A DNA stretch of 64,000 nt from Lathyrus oleraceus (GCF_024323335.1 NC_066584.1:239471994-239535993); one strand, 5' to 3'. Positions 10,196 through 21,837 are shown, numbered from the stretch's first letter. Translations and numbers: made by a program. Notes: generated by a model from the sequence alone, not told the origin.

Positions 10196-11034
10196 AGCCT
10201 AATGTACGGCTCATTCTGATTCAGCCTGACGTATGGTTCCCTCAACTGTTCCAGTACGGTCTAGCGTACGACCCCTTTGGATATTCATCCCCTCAGATAC
10301 TGCCTAGCGTACGGTACATTCTAAAATGTAGTCTAGCGTATGACTACCCCTTTTATCATCAGATACAGCCTAATGGACGGCTCATTCTGCTATTAAGATA
10401 CGATCTAGCGTACAATCCATTCTGATCTTTACTTCTCCAGATACAGCCTAACGGACGGCTCATTCTGCTACTCAGATACTACCTAGCGTATGGTACATTC
10501 TGAAATGTAGTCTAGCGTACGGCTACTTTTTATCTCAGATACAGCCTAATGGACGGCTCATTCTGCTACTCAGATACGATCTAATGTATGATCCATTCTG
10601 ATCTTTCATTCTCAGATACAACCTAATGGACGGCTCATTCTGCAACTCAGATACGATCTAGCGTATGATCCATTCTGATCTTTCATCCCCAGTGAAGTCA
10701 CCAGCCTAATGGACAACTCATTCTACTACTCAGATACGATCTAGCATACGATCTATTCTGATCTTTACTTCTCCAGATACAGCCTAACGGACGGCTCATT
10801 CTACTACTCAGATATGATCTAGCGTACAATCCATTCTGATCTTTATTTCTCCAGATACAGCCTAACAGACGGCTCACTCTGCTACTCAGATACGGTCTAG
10901 CGTATGACCCATTCTGATCCTTATCTCATCAGGTTCAGCTCACCCTAATATCACCTAATGGATGACTCATTATACAGTCTAGCGTACGACCCAATGTGAC
11001 AACCATGTCTTCAGATATGGTCTAATATACGACG
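10196..11034 (+). repeat. TE-A 3' UTR tandem array of about 22 short hairpin units
   Basis: Units of about 40-45 bases alternate between two kinds, often paired into a period near 90. Each has a 4-5 base stem around an 8-base loop of the type TAGCGTAY or TAAYGGAC, followed by CATTCTG. The stems vary but mostly still pair: AGCC/GGCT, GATC/GATC, GGTC/GACC, TACC/GGTA and TAGTC/GACTA. A hypervariable, tandemly repeated 3' UTR is known in Ogre-type elements and can seed satellite DNA. Confidence 0.82.
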
Positions 11035-11212
11035 CACTCTGAAGCTCTCATCATCAAGCTTTCTGGATGGCATCTTTAAGCCCATCTCCATCAAGACTAT
11101 CTTTTAATTAACAAGTGCAAATTTTCGGGGCATTCTAAGTGTTCAATAATCTTCCACCTCCAGATCACGAACGGCATACATACCATTCTAATTCTCTCGG
11201 TTTAAGAATATT

Positions 11213-11225
11213 GAACAGGGGCAGC
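11213..11225 (+). promoter_or_regulatory. TE-A polypurine tract
   Basis: GAACAGGGGCAGC lies directly before the 3' LTR start TGTCATACCCC. TE-E has AATAGGGGCAGC and TE-F AAATAGGGGCATC at the same place. It primes plus-strand synthesis. Confidence 0.82.
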
Positions 11226-11371
11226 TGTCATACCCCAAAATTTGCCTGTTAATTTTTATATACTTTCAACAGATTCAAATGGGTTCTATTCATTTTTCAA
11301 AACATTAATCTCAAAGGAACAAAGATCCAGCGCACAGGCTACCAAATCCAGAAGATGACCTGAACTGTCAT

Positions 11372-11583
11372 GCTCGTTAGGCGAGCAAAACCTTCGCTAG
11401 GCGAAGCCCACACTTCCTCCTTCGCTCCAGCGAACCTTGTTGATTTTGCTACTGGAATGCTCGCTAGCTGCTCGCCTAGCGAGTAAGTACTAGCTATGCT
11501 TTTATCCAAGTTTGGGAGTGTTCGCTAAAGCCTCGCTGAGGGCTCGCCTAGCGAACCCTTCGCTACTTCACTCGCCTAGCGAG
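11372..11583 (+). repeat. Cluster of CTAGG-loop hairpins in the TE-A LTR
   Basis: GCTCG-ttagg-CGAGC (11372-11386... read 11372-11376 with 11382-11386), CTTCG-ctagg-CGAAG (11392-11406), TTCG/CGAA (11421-11434), CTCG-cctag-CGAG (11471-11483 and 11571-11583). The stems change from CTCG/CGAG to TTCG/CGAA while the CTAG loop stays. More partly paired copies lie at 12093-12165. The cluster flanks the TATA box on its upstream side. Confidence 0.7.
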
Positions 11584-11653
11584 CCTACGGATATACCAGA
11601 ATATTTTGGGCCTGAATTGCCTTCATTCTGAGCCACCAAGCCACAAAAATCAG

Positions 11654-11662
11654 CTATAAATT
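11654..11662 (+). promoter_or_regulatory. TATA box of the TE-A LTR promoter
   Basis: CTATAAATT is the only good TATA match in this part of the LTR, about 430 bases from the LTR start. It sits where TE-C, TE-E and TE-F also have one clear TATA box within the LTR. Assigned by sequence only. Confidence 0.6.
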
Positions 11663-13431
11663 CCAGAACTTCATTTGAAAAGGATCAGAAAAAACAAGGG
11701 AGAGAACCCTAGAAGCTAATTCAGAGCAGCCTCCATATACACTGAAGAGAACTCATCTGCACAAAGGTTACCTCCACCAACCCTATCAGGCATAAACCCT
11801 AAGATTGCCCTGCAAACCCAACGGTGCAAATTCAATTTCATCTGATCCCTCCAATCAGGTTTGCCCTATTCCCACTACTCTATGCTCCAAATTTGAAATT
11901 TCTAAACGTATGAGGAATTATGGTTGAATTTGGAAAGGCGGATATCGTTAGGATTTGCATGTGGGTCTAGATGTGCATGAATGTGTAAAACAATACTTTG
12001 AATGTTCAATCACGTAATTTTCGTAATGGATGCCATAGGGTTTGGGGTTTCTGAAATCGTACTATTATCAAAGAAGAACCCAGAACCCGCAGACGTTCGC
12101 TAGCACCTCGCTAAGCGAACATGTAGTGAGGGTTCGCCCGACCTTCGCTAGGCGAGGCAGTAGCGAATATGACAGTAGTTGATTTTTTCTGTTTGCATTC
12201 TGATCTATTCTGTACTCGTTTGACATGTTTTCTATTGCATTTGCATGCTGTTTGCCTGACACTATTGTTGCTATGATTCTTTTGTTTGGTGCAACTCTTG
12301 ATTGCACCCCATCCCGTTATTCTAACATATTTGCTGAGTTTTTGTGAGGGCTCACATGAATCGTGAAGAGATAGCTTGCTTGGCATTCCACTTTATTTGT
12401 GGGATGTCATCGTGGAGATTTATTCTGATTACTTGGCTAATTACATTGCCTTCGAATACGTGATCTTGTCCCTCTCTTTGTTGCCTTACGATATTACGGT
12501 CATGTCCCGCGAATGTGGGGATACCCTTAGCAAAAGCCCCTTTCGATTAAATCATCACCGTCCCTAAACAGATAAGTCATAGTTCCTTCGATCAAAAGGT
12601 CAATGTCTCTACGAGATGAACCTTGTCCCTCGAATGTTGCCTTCGAACATATGACTTTGTCCCTCGATGACCCTTCGTTGTAGCCTACGATTAAATGATG
12701 ATCATCCCTTCGAATGCTAAGGTATCCTTACAAACGTTGCCTTCAACGACCAATCGACGACCCCACGATGTCCCTTTACATCCAAAGGGTAAGACTACTT
12801 ACTTCTCAATAGTAAGGACAACTTTACCCTCCTAAGGATAGGAAATATCTGTAAAGACCTTGGGTAGGTATAACTCTTAAATGCTTGCTCACAGCTTAAA
12901 ATACTTTTCACACCTCACACTTATCAAAACATCTTTTAGAAAATCACCACTTGGTATACATTCGCACCAGAATGATCGTCGAGTTATATTTTTCTAAACA
13001 TCTTTCAAAATCAAACGAGATAAACACTTTGTATATATTCGTACAAGAATCATTACAAAGTTAAACTCTCCTTTCAAAATATTTTCTAAACACACCACAT
13101 TTCTCAAACACTTTCTCAAACAAGGAAAACATAAGTGAGTTAAGCAATTAAGAGCCCATGGATAACCATGGATGCAAAGGGTGCTAACACCTACCCTTTG
13201 GATAATGTACCTCCCGAACTCAAAATCTAATCAAGGTCTTTCCTATTCTTTTCCGCCTTTCCTTATTGGATAAAAGAAAAGTCGGTGGCGACTCTTGCTA
13301 TCCGCAACATTGCTTTTCAAAGCAAAAACACAAAGTCAGTTCACCGTATCACACCATGTCAAACCATGCACCATCCATGACCAAACAAAACCAAGGTAGC
13401 AAAAGCAAGTCATGACCACTCACCATCCACA

Positions 13432-13820
13432 AACCTTGGCACTAGCCTTGTAAGGTGATAAACCTTGACACTTTTTCTTCGCCTTGAGAGGTGTTAAACC
13501 TTGGCTATTCTATTTAGTTCTTTGCCTTGTAGGTGGTAAACCTTGGCACTAGCCTTGTAAGGTGATAAACCTTGGCACTTTTTCTTCGCCTTGAGAGGTG
13601 TTAAACCTTGGCTATTCAATTCAGTTCTTTGCCCTGAAAGTCATGGACTCCGGTATCTGGTTCTTTGCCTTGTAAGGTGATAAACCTTGGTAGTACAACT
13701 TATTCCTTGCCTTGTAAGGTAGTAAACCTTGGCTATCAGATTCAACTCTTTGCTCAAAGAGTCATGGACTCTGGCATCTGTTCCTCTTCGCCCTATAAGG
13801 TGATAAACCCTGGCAGTTCA
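13432..13820 (+). repeat. Degenerate palindromic repeat array in the TE-B LTR
   Basis: Units of the type GCCTTGTAAGGTGATAAACC, then TTGGC, recur about nine times with spacers. AGGT and ACCT flank GATAA and can pair as a small hairpin in each unit. Some copies read GAGAGGTGTTAAACCTTGG. A block from about 13432 is repeated almost exactly from about 13541. Confidence 0.75.
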
Positions 13821-13967
13821 ATTCCTTGACATCATCAACATTATACTCTGGTAGTGACACCTTGCCTAGAAGGTTGTGAACCTTAACACTCCTTTTTCAA
13901 CCTTTAAGGGTAATGTACCCTCTCAAATCAATCTTGTTCCCTTTTGTTTCAACTGTAGTAGGCTAAA

Positions 13968-14011
13968 CTACGAAAGCTCTGATTTTCTCATTGCACGATG
14001 AGAATACGTAG
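13968..14011 (+). repeat. Nested LTR hairpin, TE-B copy 1
   Basis: Outer stem CTACG (13968-13972) with CGTAG (14007-14011); inner stem TTCTCAT (13985-13991) with ATGAGAA (13998-14004) and loop TGCACG. All twelve pairs are Watson-Crick. Confidence 0.7.
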
Positions 14012-14579
14012 GCAGGAGAACCCAGATTCTTCGCGAGCTACCTTATTTATTAACACTTCATTCTTCATTCATTCAATCAATACCATCTTTTGAGATCAAA
14101 TATACTTCTCCTTGGACTCATGTACATCCTTTTAGGATGATATAACGGCAATCCATCTCATGAATCAAGAGTTGTTTGAGTCATCCCCAAACATTTAATT
14201 CATTCTTTTTTTGGCTAAGATGTTTGTTTACTCTTCGGTTCAGAGTCTATCTCCTCCATGGATCCAAGATACCATTCTTTTTTTATCTCGAACAGTTTGT
14301 CCCCCGGCCAGTGATATACGATTCCTTGTACACATCAATACTTTCTTTTGGGCCCCGTATATACCCTTTTAGGACTATATAGCGGCAGTCCACCTTGTGA
14401 ACCAAGATTTGTTTGGATCGTACCCAGACATTTAATTCATTCTTTTTGGCTAAGACACCTATTTACTCTTTGGTTCAAAGTTAACTCTCCCTTTGGGGTT
14501 CCCTTGATACCATTCTGTTGGTGCAAGTTATACTTTTCATCACTTTCAATCTCCTTCTTTATTCTCGTAGTTCCACGAA

Positions 14580-14623
14580 CTACGATTGCTCTGACTTTCT
14601 CGCTACACAATGAGAATATGTAG
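14580..14623 (+). repeat. Nested LTR hairpin, TE-B copy 2
   Basis: Outer CTACG (14580-14584) with TGTAG (14619-14623), where the one change keeps a G-T pair; inner TTCTC (14597-14601) with GAGAA (14612-14616). Confidence 0.65.
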
Positions 14624-15353
14624 GCACGAGGATGCGAATCCTTGGCGAGCATAATCCTAATTATTCTTTATTCCTCCTTAGGACACCATTCATATCTTTC
14701 ACTATCCGTGATCTACCTTTAATCATTAAACCGTTCACCCTAGTGACATATTATTTCTTTGAAATTAGATGGATTTCTTTGGATATCCATATACACTATT
14801 TTAGGACCATATAGTGGCAAATCCGCATTTGTACCTAAAGTTGTTTGGCTCATACCCAGACATTTAATTCCTTCCTTTTTTGGCTAAGACGTCATTTCAC
14901 TCTATGGTACAAATTCCATTTCTCCTATGGATTCCAATGCACCTTGACCTTTGGTTTAAAACTATACATTTTCAGTCATTGTTACCAAAACCCTGATTCT
15001 GTGAGTTTGGTCATTCACTCTGTTCATCTCCATAACACATTCGTAATCTACCTTCATTCACTTCATGTGATATACCCTATTCTTTGAGCCAAATACATTA
15101 CCTTTTTGAGCTCCATCTTGCGTCACCTTGTGAACCAAGAGTTATTTGAATCATACCCAAACATTTAGTTCTCTTTGTTTTCGGCTATACCATATAATGG
15201 AAGACGCTTCTGGCTAGTCCACATATTGGTCAGTGCCAATTTTACTCTTGGGTTCATATTTCATCCCTTGTTGTAGTTCAAACACACAATTCTTTGGTTC
15301 AGACCATACTTTGATCATAACTTCTTTTCACCTCCTACCACTAGTTCCATGAA

Positions 15354-15396
15354 CTACGGAGCTCTGAATTCCTCATTGCACTATAAGGATACGTAG
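15354..15396 (+). repeat. Nested LTR hairpin, TE-B copy 3
   Basis: Outer CTACG (15354-15358) with CGTAG (15392-15396); inner TCCTCAT (15370-15376) with ATAAGGA (15383-15389), one mismatch. It lies about 350 bases before the LTR end. Confidence 0.65.
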
Positions 15397-15708
15397 GCAT
15401 GAGGGCCCCAATCCTCACCGAGCATGTTATCTATTTCTTTTCCTTTTTTCCCTCATTCATTTGTGAGTAATCTTTAGATATAACATCTATTTGAGCAAGA
15501 ACAATCAAAACGGTTCCCATGAAGTACCATGGATGTAAGGGGTGCTAATACTTTCCCCTTGCATAACCGACTTCCTTACCTAACATATCTCTTTCCCCGG
15601 GTTTTATCGATGTTTTCCCTTTACTTCGAGAATAAATAAAGTTCAATGGCAACTCTGTTGTATGCTCGAGCGTGCGATACCTTCAGGTATATTTCCGCTA
15701 GCTTCAGC

Positions 15709-15726
15709 TGACGACTCTGTTGGGGA
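15709..15726 (+). promoter_or_regulatory. TE-B primer binding site
   Basis: TGACGACTCTGTTGGGGA, one base different from the TE-C PBS, starts two bases after the LTR end. Confidence 0.82.
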
Positions 15727-16440
15727 ACTCTGCTACTTGGAGTATTTCCTAGTCACTAAAAGGAGTCGAGCCTAGTTTTGATTGCTTTGTTATCTTGCTT
15801 AGGGTGTTTACCTTTGCTCTTTACTCACTTTATCATTATATGCATTTGCTTTATATTATGGATATTATCTGTTATACTCCCTGTTGGTTTGGGATAGATT
15901 ACACGAGAGAAAAGCTCTATATCCGAGCTTGAGTATATACACAGGATATCAATGTGAGTAAAGTCGTGTTTGACCTCCGTGGAGTTATTTTGTGATCATG
16001 GTTGACACGAGACGTTACACCTAGAGTAGATCCTTTTGAGAGCATCATTTTCCGACGAGTCAGTCGTTTAAGGCAATGGTATCTTAAAATGGGTCATTGA
16101 CTCTAGTAACCTTTTTAGGTTGACTTTGAAGACTAGAACCTACTTGTGAGGGGGATATGGGTTTTTTTGCAGGAAACCATAGACTCTACATACCCTTATT
16201 CTCATAGACGTCGGACCTTTGATCATGCATCGGGCAGTGTACACAGATTATCCGAATTGTTTTATATTGTTAACATACTCTATTGCATTGATGTATATAT
16301 GCCAAAATTTTGACCCCGAGTTATTTACCATCAAGGCTTTGAATCTATAGATGTTGCATAATTATTTGCATTCCATCCCTAACATGTGCTTTCATGCATT
16401 TTCATCTCATGCCTATCAACCAGAAAAAGCTCACCTTGTC
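15727..16440 (+). other. TE-B leader, non-coding
   Basis: No ORF1 or other gene is visible. Stretches such as the one near 15900-15960 (CCGAGCTTGAGTATATACAC) resemble leader text of TE-E near 36660-36690, which supports common descent. Near the gag start there is a splice-acceptor-like TCCTTTTCTCAG (about 16439-16450). Confidence 0.55.
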
Positions 16441-17566
16441 CTTTTCTCAGACGGAAAGACGACGACTCTTCGACACCAATACTTCACAAGAGCTAATAAA
16501 TTGAGAATCATGGAAGATTTGGAACAAGAGAATGCTAACTATAGGGAAACTTGGCTCAGTTCCAAGGCAAAATGGACACCTTCCAAGGTAACATGAACAC
16601 CATAATCGAGTACCTTCAAGCTCAGAAGGCTACTACCTCTACTTTTGCTGCCAATCCTATTAATGTTGTAGTTATTGATGTTGTTGTTGTCACTACTTAT
16701 GTTAATACTATTGTGGACATTGTGATTTAACCTGTGGCGAGCCAACCGATCTATCAATGGGGTCCTAGTAGGCATGTTGTTGCCTATCCTTGGGGTTTTC
16801 CTCCAAACTTTACTCCCAAGCTGCTAATGGGAATGCTTTTGTGCGATATCAGCCGTTTGTTGTACATCCTACCAATGGTAACTTTGTTGCCCATCCCTGG
16901 GGCATGACCACTCAATCTCCTCAAATGGTTAATGCTGACAACCGTGAGATCAACCCAGAACAGGCTCTTCAAACTTCTGCACCGGTGCTTGTTGAAACTC
17001 CCGATGATAACGAAGATGAGTACAAGGGACCTAACCTTCATTTTCTTCTTCCTCCTCGAGTTGCTCAACCTACTATTCAGAATTTGAATCAAGGTGCTCA
17101 GATACCTCATCCTTATCCTGGGGCATCTTCAGCTGTTGTACCTCCATTTGTGTATCCTGGGGCACCCTATGCTCCATATCAGAGTTAATATGATGGGAAT
17201 GTTGGTCAGATGGTGAATCCTAGATTGATATATCCTCAAGGGTATCCCTAGTTTGCTTCTCCCCTAGTCATTGCTCGGGCTACTTCTCAGGGTGTTCAAT
17301 TTCCCAATCATCAAGTTAATCCCTAAATTGCTAATCAGATTGCTTTTGGTTCAGATCAAAATAGACGATTAGACTATCAATTACTAGATGAGAGGATCAA
17401 AGCTATTGAAGGCTTCTCTTCTTATGGTATGGATGCTAAGGACTTGTGCCTAGTTCCTAATGTGGTGTTTCCTCCTAAGTTCAAAGCATCAGACCAACCA
17501 AAATACAAGGGTTTAAGCTGTCCAAGAAGTCATGCCATCATGTATTATAGGAAGATGGTGTCCTAC
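16441..17566 (+). pseudogene. gag: TE-B gag remnant, cut by TE-C
   Basis: This is a decayed Gag. RIMEDLEQENAN near 16508-16543 matches RIMEHLEQENRD of TE-C Gag, which fixes the strand and identity. YPWGFPPNF near 16783-16810 matches FPWEMPPNF. DLCLVPNVVFPPKFKA and YKGLSCPRSHAIMYYRKM (17440-17560) match the start of the capsid domain in TE-A and TE-C. There are several frameshifts and stops between these blocks. TE-C inserted right after YYRKMVSY. Two short readable pieces are 16790-17188 and 17429-17566. Confidence 0.8.
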
Positions 17567-19079
17567 TATAAGACCCCAATTTTGACCCTAAGATCCCTCA
17601 TGCAATTTCATCATATGCATTAGCATTGGGATCATACATTGGCATCCTCCTTACCCCTCTTTCATTAGGTTTGTTTTGGGAGAGATCACCAAGCACCATG
17701 TGATTGTATCATACTTGTATATTATCATCTTTACTAACCAAAATACCAAAAATATGTCTTTGCATTTGCCTAACTCTTTTGTAGGTAGGGCATGATCCCC
17801 ATTGATCTATCAAGTTCATATATAGGGTTTAAGACCCTTATGGCTAAGAGTACAACCAAGGAATGGTCCACAATGTTTCAAATCAACATATATGAGTCCC
17901 AATGATCTTTACATGTTATTTGGTCAAGATTTGTTCAAGATTTTGGAGTTGGTTTACCTTGGAAACCCTAGTTTGTCTGGGTATCTTATCTAACTTCTTC
18001 AACAAGCTTTCTCACCAATTGATCAAATTTATCAAGGGACACTTCAAAATTCATTATATTATGCATATATTATCTACCATGAGCCTAAAAGTCAAGAGAA
18101 TTGCAAGTTAGCAAGTTGGTTGATGGTGGTTGGCTAGATGAATTCATCTGATCAAAACTGGGTCTCCCCGGACCCTATCACCTACAATTTTCATCATATG
18201 AAAATGATTCTAAGAGTAAAGTTACTCTAAATGACATTATAAGCAACTTTAATATTGAGGTCTGGAGCTAATTTTTCTTTGAAAGTCATTTTCTATGTTG
18301 GAACATTATATGTCATTTTGTTTAAACCCTAATTTGAAAGTCAACTTCCCAAGGCCATAACTTGCTCAATTTTTATGAGATGAAAGATTTCCAAGTTTCA
18401 CAATCAAATTAAAGATTTCTAATTCAACTTTGATGTTTTGAGTGAAAGCTAAACCAACTTTTATGAGCATGTGATATGAGGATACATTATAGGCCATTTT
18501 GGACCAATACCATTGAACAAGTGATTTTCCTCAACTCCAAAAATGCATAACTATCTCATTCTAAATCCAAATTATGTCAAATTGGTGACCATTTTGAAGG
18601 TATTTGAAATAGATACAACTTTGATGAAGACACGTTTCTCATTTGGAGCTCACATAAAGAGTTTAGTAAGGTGGAACATTGAAGTATATGACTTGACACT
18701 CAGAAAAAATTTCAACATGTTGAAATTTCCAAACTTCCACCTCAAAATTCACCATGATCCAAGTTCCAAATGGAAAAGTTTTCAACATAAGAGTTATTCC
18801 TCTTGATCTAAGCTTTCCAAGTAGTCTTATCTCATTCATTTTGGACAAATATTGCTAGGGTTGCACATGGTGTTAACAGGCCTGCATCATTGGTGAAAAT
18901 CAAAAGTTCAAATAACCATTTCACATTGCCTTGCCATTCAAGCTTCATTCCAAATTTAGAACAATTGCATTTGGACCTACTTGGATTGCTTCATGGGCCT
19001 ATACACGCCCATTCAAGCTTGTGCATGACATTGCCAATTTTGGAAGAAACTTCAAGTGTTCAAATAACACTTCACATTG

Positions 19080-19090
19080 TATAAAAATAG
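19080..19090 (+). promoter_or_regulatory. TATA box of the TE-C LTR promoter
   Basis: TATAAAAATAG, followed by GAGACC, lies about 1.5 kb into the LTR. TE-F has CTATAAATAG at the comparable place on its own strand. Confidence 0.6.
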
Positions 19091-21797
19091 AGACCCCCTG
19101 AGCTCATCTCAAAGGACCCTTACATGCCAGCTTTGCCCCCTCTCTTCAAACCCTCACAGTTCAGAGGAAAACCTGATAATTTTCACTTGAAAATTGAGTT
19201 TGAATCTCACTGTTTGGAGATTCAAAAACTCCAGGATCCAAAGCTTCTTACCATTCCTAATCCACTTCTGAAAGTCATTGAAGCAAGATCAAATAAGAAT
19301 TGAAGCAAGGAAGAGCAAGTTCTGCACGAAATTGAAGGTATTTTCCAGAATTTTTCTTCTCTTCAATTCTCACTCAATTCTCTTGGATCTTTGGTTGTCT
19401 GAAGTCCTACCAATATATGCAAGAAGATTGAGTTGCTTTGAGGTTAAATCGAAGCAACTCAGTTGACACACCTCAAAATTCAACTCCACATATCTTTCTA
19501 TGTATTTGGAGTTAGTTAAAATTGAGGCCAGATCCGTGCTCTACGCCATTGTTTCTTTAAGATGATGTCCTCTTTTTTCATTTTAATCATGGTGATGACT
19601 GAACCAGTCCGACGAGGTTCGCCTGAGAAGATGACCAGCCATATGCTCCGGCAGCGAGGTCGCAAGGTTCTGAGCCATTCATTTAGTTTAAATTGTTTTA
19701 ATCTCATGCATTGGTTTGGATAACCACATGTGCAGCGCGCTGACTAAGTTCCATCATGGAACGCGCGCTTGTGACCGCTTGATCTGCCACCTTAATTAAT
19801 GAGGGAGATCAAGTGGTCCACGTTTTTTTTGTAATTTTTGGTTTTTATTTTATTCCTTTGATTTTCATTAATTCATATTAATTTTAATATTGATCCAAAA
19901 AATATTAGAGTTTCACCAAAAAAAATTAAATAATCCTCTTTCATATTTTGAATTAAAATTATTTTTTGGATCATTATTAATATTTTTCATGATTTAATTG
20001 ATTCTGTGATTATTTTTAATTGTTTAAAAATACTTTTAAGTTTCCAAAAATTCTGAAATTTTTTCTCCAAGGTCCTTTGACCTTGTTTGACCTATGATAA
20101 ATCTTATGGTCATTTATTTGGTGTTTTGATGAGGTTTTAGGTAATTGACCAACCATATTTAATTTAATGCATTATTTTTAGTATTTTTAATTGAATAAAT
20201 GCCAAATTAATTGTGTTGAGCCATTTTGATTGACTTTATAAGTTTGACTTGTGTTGTTGGGCCTTGGTCAAGGTTGATTTGACTTTGCTATGTTAAGATC
20301 ATTTGATTTAGGGGATTGATGGAATGTACATTCCATCTCCCAAAATGAATGAATGATCTTCATTTGGTAAAGGTCCTCTTTTGTCCAATTTGAGTTTGAT
20401 CCATTTCCCCTCCCTCTTCATCTCATTTTCCTTTTTTATGCATTCATGTCATAGACCTATGATATGTCTACATCCTAAGGCTAGTTGATTGCAAAATCAA
20501 CATAAGTATGGATGAGATTAGGCCACCACTTTTGCATATTCTTTTTGTGTGTGGTATGTTTCATGAGCATAGTCCATTATACTATGTCTCTAACATGCAT
20601 TAACACAAAAATTCTATTGCCCGACCTCAAATAGTTGTGACTTCTACATAAGTCCAATTATGATTGCTTAACATAACGCTAAATTTTGACACAAAATGCA
20701 TAACATTCTAGTTAGTGAGATTGTAAGTCTCCCCTCTTTCATGGAATTGTGTAAAAACTTGACCTTTTTTCCTTCCTTTGGAAGATGTCTTGGTTCAAGG
20801 ATCCATGCTTGTGATAAGTGGGTTGAGTGTTCTCCAAAGAATGAGTTAAACAAAAAAGCAAAAGCAATACTAACTTCTAACTCATTAACAACCAACATTT
20901 AATATCAAGTCATTTACTTTAATACAATTTATTTTTAAGCTCTATTCATTTGCCATTATTCATACCATTCTAATTATTTATATTAATGTCATTTTCACTT
21001 TGTCCATTTGGACCATATTTTGTGATATATTTTGCTTGTGTATATTGTGTGTTGTTTGTGTGGTCTTTGACCATTAATGTACATAATAAGAACAAAAACC
21101 ATAAAAAAACATCTTGTGTGGACTGTTGGTTTGATCTGAGACAATTGGACTTAGAATTTAGGAAACACTTCATATGCAAAGGACTTGGCCAATGCCAACT
21201 ATTATGAAACCTAGTGCTTGCAAATTGAAACTTCATTTTATACATCATTGAAGATCTATTTGAGTTCATCTGCAACATGATCATTGAGAAGCTATTATTT
21301 TTGAACTGGTGATTTATGGAATTCATCTGTTACATGGGCAAATTTGAAGAAGATCATGGAGTTGCTAAGCTTGGATGTGGCTATCTTTATTTGATGCCTT
21401 GCTTCTCAAGTTGATATATTGTGTATTGTTTGTTGCTTGATTCTAATGTCCAAGGGAATTTGGGTTTCTATATGACATTCCTGTCTATTGGGTTTCTATA
21501 TGACATTCTAATGTCCATTTCTTTAATTTGAAAATCTCTCCCTCCTTTCAAAAATATTCTTTTCTTGTGTTTGGTGTTTTCTAAACTTTGACCATATTGC
21601 AAACTAGAAACTTTGGCCTTATGCCATTGCATTTTCAAACTCATTTTCTTAATCAAACTTGTAAATAGACTTAACCATACTTGACTTAAAATTTTCAAAA
21701 GACAAAAATAACTAACTCATTCTTTTTAGGCCTTTGTGCCTTTCAAACCTAATTTTTGCTAAAAGCGATGCATCCACTTTGAAATTTATACCACGAA

Positions 21798-21837
21798 CTA
21801 CGAGGTTTTGATCCCTCATTTTTATGTTGGTACGTAG
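21798..21837 (+). repeat. Nested LTR hairpin, TE-C copy
   Basis: Outer CTACG (21798-21802) with CGTAG (21833-21837); then CC (21813-21814) with GG (21829-21830) and CAT-TTTT-ATG (21817-21826). The flanks AGGTTTTGATC and GGTACGTAGGC are shared with TE-F, whose inner stem differs. Confidence 0.65.

Larger units (their letters stand above)
1..13353 (+). mobile_element. TE-A: Ogre-type Ty3/gypsy LTR retrotransposon, 5' LTR truncated by the window edge
   Basis: The order is LTR end, PBS, ORF1, gag, pro, intron, RT/RNase H, integrase, long 3' UTR, polypurine tract and 3' LTR. An ORF1 before gag and an intron between pro and RT are known Ogre features. Bases 1-93 and 13261-13353 are the same LTR end, with one difference (position 12, g against a). 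The element is dead: there are nonsense codons in gag and pol, a deletion with frameshift in RT and a frameshift in integrase. It inserted into the LTR of TE-B. The 5 bases after the 3' LTR are CCATG, the expected target duplication; the matching copy lies left of the window. Confidence 0.93.
11226..13353 (+). repeat. TE-A 3' LTR, 2128 bases
   Basis: It starts TGTCATACCCC after the polypurine tract and ends ACCGTATCACA, matching the 5' LTR end at 83-93. A TATA-like CTATAAATT lies at 11654-11662, followed about 40 bases on by a purine-rich possible transcript start. Two clusters of CTAGG-loop hairpins lie at 11372-11583 and 12093-12165. A conserved hairpin box GGGTGCTAACACC lies at 13179-13191, 177 bases before the LTR end. 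Small open frames inside are not conserved and I do not call them. Confidence 0.92.
13354..15706 (+). repeat. TE-B 5' LTR, part right of the TE-A insertion
   Basis: It ends in GCTAGCTTCA before GC and the PBS. It contains a palindromic repeat array (13432-13820), four diverged modules (about 14138, 14378, 14808 and 15106) that share the text ACATTTARTTC and TTTACTCTTYGGTTC, and three copies of the CTACG/CGTAG nested hairpin (13968, 14580 and 15354). The box GGGGTGCTAATAC lies at 15539 and the PBS-like TGGCAACTCTGTTG at 15647-15660. Confidence 0.8.
13354..17566 (+). mobile_element. TE-B: old Ogre-related element, LTR part to decayed gag
   Basis: An LTR end, a PBS, a leader and gag text can be read in order on the plus strand. 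TE-A sits in its LTR and TE-C in its gag, so TE-B is the oldest element visible. There is no ORF1 between PBS and gag, unlike TE-A and TE-C. The rest of the element lies outside the window, beyond the TE-C insertion. Confidence 0.82.

Noticed and set aside
10087..10425. 112-codon open frame at the start of the TE-A 3' UTR array
   Set aside because: It is made from the hairpin repeat units and has no homology elsewhere in the window.
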